Shown here piece by piece: positions 39,513 through 50,426 of a DNA stretch of 64,000 nt. Each line of letters begins with the position of its first letter. Position 1 is the stretch's first letter. The DNA lies in contig CM049398.1 in assembly GCA_026929865.2 (NCBI GenBank), positions 25,958,501-26,022,500 of the forward strand. Direction: 5' to 3'. The translations under genes and the position numbers were made by a program. A model generated the notes under the pieces. It made no database searches. It had not been told where the DNA came from and saw only the letters and a program-made list of their open reading frames with translations. The DNA comes from Hyperoplus lanceolatus. Its lineage: Eukaryota > Chordata > Actinopteri > Uranoscopiformes > Ammodytidae.

Positions 39513-40922
39513 GAAGTGTTTGAATTCAAGATTTAAATCTTAATGTGTGAATATATTTCTTCTAATGTAATTTTTGAAGTCGGAAAGACATGAAGGGAAA
39601 TGACATGACATACCAGGGATTTATTTGGGGTCAAAGTTGACGTACACATCATAAATATTGCACCTTATTAAACTTTAATCCACCATAACTCAGGCTGTGT
39701 TATACCTAGCTGCACCAAATTTTAAACACAAATGTATCTTTGCAGGCCCCTCTTGAAGCACCACCCCAAAATCAACAGGAAGTCTTTAAATTTGAAATAT
39801 GTGAATTTCTGACTTGAAAAGCATCACAATGTTCAAAAATTAATAACTCCTAGCAGGAACATATTTAGCAAAACAAAAACTCTAGGGACATGGAAGATAT
39901 ACAAAAAAAAATGTTTGATACGAATTCGAATTACTATGTCGAGATGGAGGCCGATATTCTCCAAAAATCCGTCATATGTCATAACTCCCCATTACTCTGC
40001 AGGATTGCAGAGTAAAGTGCACACATAACAACTTTTTGTGCAAAAAAAAACATGATAGGGTATGTCTTCCGACATGGAAGATGATAAACCCGAAAGCTCG
40101 ATTTTTCCAGAATAACCGTCTTGCAGCACCGGCGCCTGATTCGCCAAAAAACATCAAAACATCCCTTTTTTACAGGATGAGTTAAATGGATGGCTCTTCT
40201 TAAATATGTGGTCACATTTCCAATTTCTTCGATGGTTTTCTAGAAACAAGGGGTGGCACAACTTCCCCACCGGCACAACTTAGGCCACTCTCCCCTATAT
40301 ATCTCCGCTACCTGTCCATACTGTGTGTGCGCTGAAAATGATCTGGTGTCAATATAGATCCTAGGCTCTGCAAATAAACCAGATTATTTTTCAGCGCACA
40401 CACAGTACAGATATATTCACTGATTTTCACAAAAAGTGATCACTGCCTTTACCGTTAAACACGTTACCATATTATTTTCCCACATTTGCTTCCCCTAACC
40501 AGCATGTCTGTCTTGATACAAGGAGGTATCACTATGCTGTTTAATTTCCTTTTCGCACCCCCTGTCCGCTGCCTTCTAGTCGTTGACTGCATGTAAAAAC
40601 TACCAGGACTTGGTGCCTGCATGGTTAAAGGGATGGACACAGTTCACAGACCTTGGGCCATCTGTTTTCCCTGATTAAAGGGGAGTGTAAATATATTTCT
40701 GGCCAAATATTGATATAAATTCAATGAGAGGTGCCATCTTATTGCTTATTTGAGCCAACAGAGTGTGGGGGGGAGGGGTGTGTGTGTGTGCACGCATGTG
40801 TTTGTGTACTTTTCAATATCCATATGCCCGTCTAGCCATAAGACAGGCCCAAGGGGCAATGACAGTGCCTCATCTCATCTCCTTCCACTCTACTCTCCTG
40901 AGTCTACCTTTTTATCAGTCAA
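39513..40922. other. Non-coding region with a long hairpin at 40320-40406
   Basis: The arms 40320-40347 (starting ACTGTGTGTGCGCTGAAAA) and 40378-40406 (ending TTTTCAGCGCACACACAGT) pair over ~28 bp with one bulge, separated by 30 bases. The preceding ~700 bp may belong to an old interspersed repeat, but no ends were found. No gene recognised. Confidence 0.55.
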
Positions 40923-40942
40923 ATGTGTGTGTGTGTGTGTGT

Positions 40943-40995
<53 letters not shown>
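40923..40995. repeat. (GT)n microsatellite
   Basis: A run of ~72 bp with a single CT interruption near 40947. Confidence 0.97.
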
Positions 40996-40998
<3 letters not shown>

Positions 40999-43200
40999 GC
41001 GCGTATAAGTGTATTTCTGTCTGCCTCTGTCTAACTCTATGTGTTTATGCATAAAACATGTTAATGTGTCTGATTTTGCCGCTCCAAAATGACTAGGTGG
41101 CCAGACTGCTTTCAGATGTATTCAGTCCCTGCCTGAGTTGGGTAAATAAGAGGCAATGGAAAGAGCCAAGACCAAATTCTCCAGTGGCCTCACAGCGCTG
41201 GCCTCAGCTTAAGCATCTCGCCAGCCAACATATCCACAGCATAATGAGTTGGAATCTCCCCAGGTTATTGGGATACATCTAAACACTCCTGTAACCTATC
41301 AGCATGTGTATTTGTGTCTTTGTATGTGTGCTTGTGAATGAGGTTTGTCTCCCAAGAGAGATTTACGTGGGTAAATCTGCATGCAGCGCATTGGCATAAG
41401 AGGATTACATTTTTTGGTCGTTGTGGTAATGAACTGTGATAAACACCAGTAAATAAGTTGCGTGTGGCACGTGTCAAACACAAATGATCTAAAAACACAG
41501 GATTTACATTGTGAGTGTTACAATGGAGATTTTTTTCCTGTGAGCCCTAGTGAGCCATAATGGTTGTACACAAAGCCATGTTTGCTGTCCCTGTGGAAAG
41601 TTAAAACGTAAAAGCTCGAATCACTGCTTGTGGTTAAAATGTGCTATGTTTCAATTAATTGTAAAGCTAAATAATCATCTAATGCCATGAATACAACTTT
41701 TGTGCAGAAGGCTTTCATCTTATTAATAAATTCAATTCTCAACAAATTACAACACATTTAAAGTGGGTCAAGTGCCACAGTAATAGGCCCAGCCGGCATC
41801 TCTGCCACGCTAGATGGCTTATAGACCATTGATACGTTTTAAAGGTCTATTTACTGTTAGAATGGAGCTGTCCGTGGTGGTCAATTCAGGCCTGGTGTGA
41901 AAAAGCCTTTACTCAGACTTTGGACCCTCCAGAAAACACCCATGGAGCTGTTAAAAACATTACTTACTTTTCGGCTTACTGTAGTGCTTTTCAAACAGGA
42001 AGTGCAGTTCCGAAACTTTTGGATCTCAACTACCATGCCCAAAGGACAAGGAAAGTCATTCTCTTGGAATGGTACAAATAGCAGTAGCTTAGCAGAACAC
42101 GCAGTGTTTAGATGTCAGTAGTACGATTAATTATTGACAATATTCATAATATTTCTTCAGAAACTGATATCTGAGAAAGTATTTTGTTAGTAATTGGGCC
42201 GGTTAGAACAGCAAATATGTCAAATCAAGGGATTTGCTAGTAAGGCTACATTCCTACACACAGCTTTTCTTCTGAAGACCCCAACAGAGGTGCAGCCGTC
42301 TCCCCCCATTACCTAACAAGGCAATCTCCTCCACCTATTTTCATTCATGCTCTTTATGATCAGAAGGTGTTGTACAAGGAGACAGCCATCATTATCATCA
42401 TCATCATCATCATCTCCTGAATGATTTAAAGACACTCAGCTGCAATCAAAGACCTGCCAGTCACCCTTAGGCATGGCCACGTCCTTAGTGCATATCAGCA
42501 ATCCCTTCTGTGTTTGCGAATACACATATGAATTTACGCAACAATGCCTCTGCATACATTTCGGCGAGAGCTGTTAAGTGTGGCTGTGTCCATGGAGCAT
42601 ATCAGCTTCTGATGCAGGATAAACCATGGGTGTCCCCTAGCACCAAAGTGTTAATAATGGAATAAGTAGCTTTATTTCTGTTATGTATTATTAAAATAGA
42701 TTATGCACACACTACATAATGTATACTGTACAGTGACAAAATAAAGCGCCCAGCATAAAGTGTGGCACTGTGTGTTCATAGTGTACACACACTGCATGTT
42801 TGTGAGGAGCAAATCCGTACAAGCACAGCTGCATAGGTACATTTCTTTGTGCGTTTCTGTTTGTGGGCACATGTGATGCGTTAGTTCTGTGTGAGTGTTT
42901 GTGTGATAGGACATTTAAATCCTCTTCATGTAGAATGTGAGAACTGTGTGTTGCAGATCAACAATTGTTCAGATAAAAACTGTTCATGTAAGAGCTCTGC
43001 TTAATGCGTTGGTCTATTCTATCAATTGTTTCATTGATGTGTTCATTGCATTTGATTATGGTTGAATGTATGCATTTGTTTAGATGTTTGTGGTTATTTG
43101 TTGTGTGCGACCATATTAGTTTAAAGTGAGGCCTTACACCTCATATTCAACACATATTGTGTGCTTGGTGTGGGGTTTTATATAGGTAACACATCCTTAA
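40996..43200. other. Unrecognised non-coding region
   Basis: Apart from (ATC)n at 42395-42414, nothing is recognisable. No coding frame exceeds 80 codons and no element ends are seen before the TTAA at 43197-43200. Confidence 0.45.
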
Positions 43201-43812
43201 AGAGGACCTATGATGCTTTTTGACTTTTATGACCTATAAACGTTGTTATGATGATTCATAGTCATGCTTAACCATACTAAATTATCAAATAATGACTTAC
43301 ATGCATTTCGACATATTCCCTGCTGACCGTCTGGGGTGTCTGTGCCGAGCACTAAACACTATTCTAGCCAGTCGAGAAGTCACGTGTTCAAAGCGGTCTA
43401 CCCTTTCATAATTTGTGACGTCGCATAAAACTTTGTGACGTCTCCACGCGGATGTTTCCATGTATGGTAATGCTGTCACTTCCCTGTTCGCGTCTGCCTC
43501 GCGTCTGCCTCGCGCCCTTATAGGTCCATGCTCGCGCTTCCCGCCACTGAAAGTGTTCCGGAAGGAAGGTAACCAATCACAACGGAGTGGGGTTTGCAGG
43601 AGGGGGGAGGGGAGCGGAGATGGCCGAAGCACAGGCGGAGGGAGCCGAAGCACACACACTCAAGTGTTGACAGGATGTGCTGGATCGCCAAAATAAGAGA
43701 AAGAGCTTCCCGAAAATCCGCATAGTTTTTTGTGATGTGATTCGTGTCAGGTTGCTCTATAGCAGTGTAAAACAAGAAATTAAGACCAGAAAAGTAGCAT
43801 AATAGGTCCTCT
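43201..43812. mobile_element. TTAA-flanked MITE, copy 2 (Kolobok-like)
   Basis: Same family and orientation as the element at 26016-26622. The ends AGAGGACCTAT and ATAGGTCCTCT lie directly inside TTAA at 43197-43200 and 43813-43816. Differences from copy 1 include an extra CGCGTCTGCCT unit near 43491-43512 and loss of most of one GAGATGGCCGAAGCA repeat near 43640. The high identity suggests both copies came from a recent burst. Confidence 0.88.
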
Positions 43813-44373
43813 TTAAAGGCAACACAAGTTTGGACACCATTCTATAAAGCTCATTCATTTATAGTATGGTATAGTGCTGCTGTTATAAGTAGGTATTCAC
43901 GCTACATTAATCATTCCATTGAAAATAATTTGGATAATATTTTGTACACAATTTACTTTGTTGCCACAACACCAGAAGCACAGTAGAGCATCCTGCTAAA
44001 TTATCTGCTTAGAATTTTAGCAAAGCTACACCACACCACACTAAATTCCAGTGTGTGTGTGTGTGTGTGTGTGTTTATGTGTGCCTGCATGTGTGTATGT
44101 AGACTATGTGTGTCGTAATGATGTGCCTTTATCTCCTCTCTCCACAGCCCATTAATCCTGAGTTATGGACAAGCAGCCATTACATATTTAACCCAGGTCA
44201 CTTACTGTGGGTGGCAGATAGGTGCCTTTGCTTGTCTGAGATGGCATTCATGTGCACATGTACAGTATGTCTGTCTGTGTGCACATGAAGCACTGCAGAC
44301 ATTCACCCAACTTTTACACAGGCAATATTTCTGTGTTTAACTCTCCAAAAGTTGGAAAGTTGGTTCAAGATAT
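43813..44373. other. Non-coding sequence with (GT)n
   Basis: (GT)n lies at 44051-44074. A splice-acceptor-like CTCCTCTCTCCACAG at 44134-44148 precedes a short open frame, but no matching exon content is recognised. Confidence 0.4.
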
Positions 44374-44540
44374 TTTTGGGCATTTATATGCTTTATTGAC
44401 AGTGCAGAGAGACAGAGGTGAAATGGGGCAGAGAGGGGAGTGACATGCAGAGAACGACCGCGGGCGGGAATCAAACCCGGGTCTGCTGCTGGGCCCGGCC
44501 CGGGGGGGACGGCCTACCAACTGAGCTAAGGGTGCCCCGG
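44374..44540 (-). mobile_element. tRNA-derived SINE, minus strand
   Basis: On the minus strand, box A TAGCTCAGTTGG maps to 44517-44528 and box B GGTTTGATTCC to 44467-44477. The body carries a GCATGTCACTCCCC segment, and the 3' end lies near 44374 (CAATAAAGCATATAAATG on the minus strand). It resembles the SINE at 4835-5031 in layout and body, so probably the same or a sister family. A G/C-rich run in the head (about 44490-44509) looks like later expansion. No target duplication is evident. Confidence 0.8.
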
Positions 44541-45282
44541 AACAACTGTTTTTACAATATTCTTGTGTGTATGTGGATGTGATATCTAAAACCTGACCTT
44601 AAGATAAAACCCACAGCTCAAGCGTTCCTATTATTACACCCACCCCCACAGCGTGCAGTAGCTGGGTGATAGATTTCAGCATCAAATAATAGGTGAGGCT
44701 CAAGGAGTGGAATTAAGCCATCGGGACTTCACCAACCCTCTCAATACCCACCTCCATTGTTTTACTCTCAAGTTGGTCGAGTAAGAATAAATCCTTACAC
44801 TTTATATTTTCTCTAATCCAAGTGCCACTCATACGGTCATGTCCTCTTCTGTATGTTCCGTGTGTAGAACCAATCGGTAGTTTCCATCAAAGCTTACGTA
44901 AGCCAAGCATATAGAATTCCTTTGGACTTCCTCACATTTTTACCCGCGTTCCTGTCAGCCTTCCTAAGCTATTTGTTCCAGACGCCTGGATTTAGCCGAT
45001 CTGGGATTAAAATGCTGGATTTCTATGGTGAAGTGACGGGCATCAGAAGTCAAGGGCTTACAACTTTTTTGTGTGTGCAGATGAGTAACCCTGCAAGCTG
45101 ATAACCTTAAAACTCTCATTTGAATGCATCCGACTCCTATTTATCTGACCAAGTGACTTTTTTTTCTACTTATCGGACATGCCACATGTATACATGTTTT
45201 TCAGCATACCTTTGAGTGTGTATGTGTGCATGTGTGTGGGTGGGTGTGTGTGTGTGTGTGTGTGGCGCTTGTTTGAGTCTGA

Positions 45283-45321
<39 letters not shown>

Positions 45322-45484
45322 TGTGTATCTGTGTGTACAGCTCAAGGGCCAGAGGATGGTCTAATATGTTTAGCTACCAAGGGAAATAAAGAGCTAATAC
45401 TTGGGGTCAGACTAATCGCCTGAAAACAGCCTCTCACTTCTCACTTTATTTTCATTTAAGCAATTGAACATACACAAACACAAC

Positions 45485-45565
<81 letters not shown>

Positions 45566-45670
45566 ATAAACAATCACACAACCTGTCCACTGAGATGGAG
45601 AGAGCAGCCTTTCAGTATCCAGCATGCTAGTGCATCCTTCTAAATCCACACTGGTAATGTTGGTATTGGC
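44541..45670. other. Non-coding sequence with (GT)n arrays
   Basis: Simple repeats are (GT)n at 45244-45264 and 45285-45318, and a 78-bp perfect (TG)n at 45487-45564. No gene or element was recognised between them. Confidence 0.55.
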
Positions 45671-47305
45671 CAGGGGTGTAAAGTAGCTGGTTACATTTAC
45701 TCGCGTTCCTGTAACTGAGTAGTTTTTTGTGTACTTGTAATTTTATAAGTGGTTTTTAAAACATGTACTTTTACTTTTACTTTGAGTATGTTTATTTTGA
45801 AGTATTGTACTTCGCTACATTTTATATCACCTGTGTCACTGAGTAAAAAAAAAGAGTAAATAGAAAGGCTAAAGGAGAGAAAAGAAAAGAAAAATCGCGG
45901 GGGGCTTTTATTTCTACGGCACAAAACCGGAAACTAACACAGTGAACGATCGACAGGAGGAGAGGGGAACACTTTGCGCCTAAATGACAACAACGAACAT
46001 TGCTTCCCTCAATCATGAAAACATAATAATACTAGTTAATCTATCATTGTACCGCACGTGAAGAAGTGAAGGATTTTAAATGCAGCGAACCCTTCGGCCC
46101 CTCCCTCACCTGATAACAGGGCCGAGTAGGAGGGAGCTTTGAAAAACTTCTTGAAGACGTCAGAAAGTCAGCCTTTGGTCGAGAAGAAAGGTAAAACTAA
46201 TTGCGTTGTCTGAAAACACTTCAGACTAAAATAATGTGCAAGATATGTTACGCGCAGACGCCGAGTCAGATATGCGATGATGCGCGACCGTGAGAGAGAG
46301 AGAAAAAAAAGTCATGCGACCATGTCTGCACCTCACGACCAATTAGTTTTCTCACTTTAAGTCAAATCATAGTGGTCTATGACCAAGCAATAAAGGAATA
46401 AAAAACACGGGAAATTTAAAGCTCCTTGACTCTTGCCATCACAACAGTCATCAATTAAGAACACTGTAGCCTACAATGCAACTTGCTTATCCAGCCAGCT
46501 CCATGAGATATAAATAAAACATTCCCCTTACATTCCTGCTAGCAAAATAAGTGCTCTATCAACAACATTTGCAACGGTTTATTTTGATTTTGACACATAT
46601 TTTATTCAATTTAAAAACATATTTTTTACGTATTTGCATTTTCCTGGTTTTCAGTTCAATTAGGAAATGTTTAAAGTCCAAAGTCATGGTGTCAAATGTT
46701 AAATAAGCATGATGTTCTTAAATCAATAAATAATTGTCTAAATAATTGTGATTACACAATGTCAATCAAAATAATCATGATTATGATTTTAGTCTGAATC
46801 GAGCAGCCTAACTAAGGTTTAGATCTATTATACACAATTACATTATTAAACAGGCGATAAAAGGAAAGAATTTGAACTTGAATGGAGAACTGCAGCTGCT
46901 GTCTGTTTAGGTCTGTAAAGCGGTTGAATTCCCTCATTAACAGACTATTTGCTCCATGTTTGCTTATCTAAAGTATATGACACAGTATACATCCATACGT
47001 CGCAACATGATTTGTTTAATTTGTATACTTTAATTTGTAAAGGTGTTGCATTAGGTTAATTAAACAAAACTAGTTTGAGATTTATATCCCCTTATAATGC
47101 CCTACACAGAAGAGACCCCCGCCCCCTCCCGCTGTTAGAAAGTAACTAGTAACTTGTACTTTAAGTACATTTTAAACCAGCTACTGTTTAACTTTTACTT
47201 AAGTAGATTTTTAGACCAGTACTTTTACTTTTACTTAAGTAAAATTTCATCCAAGTAATCATACTTTTACTTGAGTAGAATATTTTTGTACTCTTTCCAC
47301 CTCTG
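45671..47305. mobile_element. Non-autonomous hAT element with exact 8-bp target duplication
   Basis: The left end CAGGGGTGTAAAG and the right end (CAGAGGTGGAAAG on the minus strand) are inverted repeats with the CA-G start typical of hAT elements. GTATTGGC flanks both sides exactly (45663-45670 and 47306-47313). Subterminal regions are full of ACTTTTACTT / AAGTAAAAGT motifs in both orientations, as in many fish hAT derivatives, where they probably bind transposase. The 1,635-bp body has no transposase frame; the longest frames are about 75 codons. The intact duplication suggests insertion after most of the mutational decay seen in neighbouring repeats. Confidence 0.9.
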
Positions 47306-47349
47306 GTATTGGCATAGCTTCAGCCTAGACACCCACTAATGGACCCATA

Positions 47350-47352
<3 letters not shown>

Positions 47353-47429
<77 letters not shown>
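47353..47429. repeat. (AC)n microsatellite
   Basis: A perfect 77-bp AC run shortly after the hAT element. Confidence 0.97.
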
Positions 47430-47431
<2 letters not shown>

Positions 47432-47983
47432 AAGCCTTCATCCTGTCCACAGAGAGGCTCTAAGCCATTGAATCATCATTGCATTCTGCTACCCAAGGCT
47501 ATCCTAGGGTTAGTGTGCAGTTCACTCAGCCATGTAGTGACTTTAATAGCAGCATGTTTTTTTGTTTTCCTTTTTGGTGCTGTTTGGTAAACAAAAGGCA
47601 GTGACCCTGCGTCTGTCATATCTCATTTACAGCAGCTCGTACACAGCTTGGTGAAAGGGCTGGAACCACTGGATAGCCATGCCCCTATGACCTTATTGTG
47701 TTGCAGGAGTGTCCATACACCTAGTAACTGCAGGTTGTGTCCAGGCTTGAAAAATGAGTGCAGTCCGTGACAGTCCTAACAAGACTAGTAACTCATGGTG
47801 TACATGTGGCTGTCCCCCCCCCAGGGAAACAGGAGCCAGTATCTGCTTCCCTGGGGGTGTCACTAAAAAAATTGCATTGAATGGAAAAGTCCATTCAAAC
47901 GTGAAACTTTCATATGTCCTAGATGTATTAAACAGAGTGAAATATGTCAGGCCTTTCCTTTTTTTCTACTTTTAATTAGTACG
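47430..47983. other. Non-coding sequence with a small GC-rich hairpin
   Basis: CCCCCAGGGAA at 47818-47828 and TTCCCTGGGGG at 47847-47857 form an 11-bp stem with an 18-base loop. Nothing else recognised. Confidence 0.45.
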
Positions 47984-48927
47984 GTTAAAGCCACTACGAG
48001 TAAGATGGCACGTTGGCGTCCCCTTTGGACAAAAGCGGTAGTATTCTTACGACGCCCGCTGTCGCAAAGCTGTTTTCTAGCGCGAGTGTGAACTGAGAAG
48101 GGCGCAATATAGTGCATGTCCGTGTGTTGAAAGTGTGAGGACTCTTTTCGGCTCTGTGAGAGTGGTTTTGACACTGCATCAACTAATGCCAGTCACTGCC
48201 ACACACACCTGATTGCAATGAGTTGATGCAGCAGTGTCACCTAACTACTCTCTCTCACGGAGCTGAAAGACGTGTCCTCACCATAGATAGTAACGTCCTC
48301 ACAGAAAGCGAATGAACGAGAGACGGCAGTTAGTATGGATCACGATGAGGTAATGTGTTTGTGTTGTTGATGTAAATAATGACTATTTCAGATAATGGTT
48401 ATCTGATGATGGTGAAGCAAAGCAAACTTTGTGTTAGTACCAACCGCTCATTCATTTAGGAGTAAACACTGCAGTCTAGTTTCGCTCTCGTGAAATTGTT
48501 TACACGTTGCCTGGCAACACCCTCGTCCCGCCCGTAGCCTATATCACTCTCCCTTTTAGCTTTTCTTAATTTTTCATTTTGTTCTTTGATGGTTCAGCCC
48601 CGTTATCAGCCATTATGACAACAAATAACTGTCTCAAACAAGGCTCCCACTCCCCTTCCCTCACCTGGAGGGATAGGCTTCTCAAATCACGTTGCTGCGC
48701 CACACTGAAATCTGCGACCAATATGGATATGTGACCATAGAGCCTGCACGAGCGAACCAAAAATCGGACTGGGTGTGCGACCAGACCAAAAGCAGTAATA
48801 AAAACTATTTAAAAACGTCTTTCTTTGCACTGATGGTCTCGTTTGATGTTAAAGATACTTTATGATTATCATAGGAAACATGAGGCTGTTTAAAAGATAT
48901 TTAAATGTTACTCGTAGCCGCTTTAAC
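47984..48927. mobile_element. 944-bp TIR element with an internal fold-back
   Basis: The left end GTTAAAGCCACTACGAGTA (47984-48002) and the right end (GTTAAAGCGGCTACGAGTA on the minus strand, 48909-48927) are 19-bp inverted repeats with two mismatches. No target duplication could be defined. Inside, about 48132-48282, two ~60-bp arms are imperfectly complementary: a TGACACTGCATCAAC stretch at 48169-48183 pairs with GTTGATGCAGCAGTGTCA at 48222-48239, and the outer parts of the arms continue the pairing. No coding capacity. I recognise the right terminal ~200 bp as a sequence common in fish genomes. Confidence 0.7.
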
Positions 48928-50236
48928 AGCTCATCCAGTATTTCAAATATGATAATATTATATACGACCAATCAAAAAAGTATTTACAATACAGAAATGT
49001 CAACTTTCTGGAAAGTGTGTTCTACAGTAGTTTAATTTGTGTAATGAATATTATGAAAGTTTCACTTTTTGAATTGAATGACAGAAAAAAAAACATGTAT
49101 CTGCTTGTCCACCTAATCCTCACAGCCAGGATGGAGCTGATTTTCTGTACTGGAGAGAGAGAAAGAAAGAGAGAGGCGAGGGTGTGGATGAAGGATACTA
49201 TGGTGGGAAAGGAATGGAAAAACACAGCGGAGCTGGGGGAATAATGTGGGATTTAAGGCAGCATACATCATAACACAGCTCTGACCCTTTCTATTTGAAT
49301 ACTTTGAGGTTGCATGTATGTGTATATACATTTTCCAATATAGATTCACATCACAAACACTCATAGTTATGGGAGTGTCCCCTTATATCTGCCTGTGTTG
49401 TATGTCAACATGTTCATTGATCTTGTCAGTGTAAACAGAGAGCTGGAAGACATGTGGGTTTGTAGTTGTGTTTGCATGTGTATTTGTATGACCATGAGGG
49501 AATCTTGGTATTAGACGGTGTACAATGCACATGTTCTTAGTGCGTGTGTGTGTGTCTTTGTGTTTCTGTTTTATTGAAAGCAACACAAAGGCAAAATATT
49601 AATAACGACATACATCAATAACTAGAATGGTTGGGTCTAATGTTGTTTCTTTCTCTTGATTTGATCTTGAATTAGCTTTTATTTTATGTTATTGCATTTA
49701 AGCATCCACAGTAATGCTCAACCTGTACTAACAAAATGAAATTTGAGCATGAAAAAAAAAGACATGTAAATATGTCCCAAACTTACTTGCAAACTACTGC
49801 ATTATTAAATTCATACAACAAATCACCTACTGGCTTCATTTCTATATTTCAGTTTTAAGCATTTCAGATCATCCTCTAAACAAACTGTTTAGTACTTTGA
49901 TCTTTAGGAGTCGCATGGGAAACCAACTTGTTTATATATTTATTTTTTTATTTTTGCAATGATGTGCACCCTTGGCAAAATTCAATCTTCATATTTGCTG
50001 AGCATGCACTTGATACACAAAATAATCCTGTATGAACATAGGCCCTTGGAAATTAAACCATTTTAGTGTTCCACTTGAATCTGTCACATTACAGCCTAAA
50101 AAAACATTCAGAAAAATGGCCCATTTTACTTTTTCATTATTCTTTCCAGCCAAGGCCGGGGTCCCGACCTTTTTACCGGGGGACTTATATGACATATTGG
50201 TCTCTGTGTGTCTTGCCGTTCACCCCTTTCTCCCCG
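48928..50236. other. Unrecognised AT-rich non-coding sequence
   Basis: No coding frame, domain or element ends were seen. A short GA-rich stretch occurs at 49153-49180. Confidence 0.45.
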
Positions 50237-50426
50237 TTTGAAGTCAATACACTATGAATGATGACTCATTTGAAGCCAAGGCTGTATTGAATCAACCCCA
50301 TTTGAATCTAATGCGTTTCAAAGCATGTGTCCTTTGAAGTGGATAGTTGTCCCCCCCCCCCGAGGCCACACTTCTCAGAGACAGACCTCTCTGAAGTCAA
50401 TGCGTGTCCCATTTGGAAGTCAATGC
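50237..50426 (+). repeat. Degenerate minisatellite, 32-bp period
   Basis: TTTGAAGTCAAT-like starts recur at 50237, 50269, 50301 and 50333, each exactly 32 bp apart. Two related units at about 50390 and 50412 follow after a run of eleven C (50351-50361). Units share the start but are diverged in the remainder, so this is an old or weak tandem array. Confidence 0.55.

Noticed and set aside
44134-44288. Acceptor-like pyrimidine tract followed by an open frame
   Set aside because: There is no recognisable protein and no convincing donor site; such tracts are frequent in this sequence.
50237-50426. CRISPR-like array, because of the regular 32-bp spacing
   Set aside because: The units are degenerate tandem repeats without distinct conserved repeats and unique spacers, and the sequence is vertebrate.
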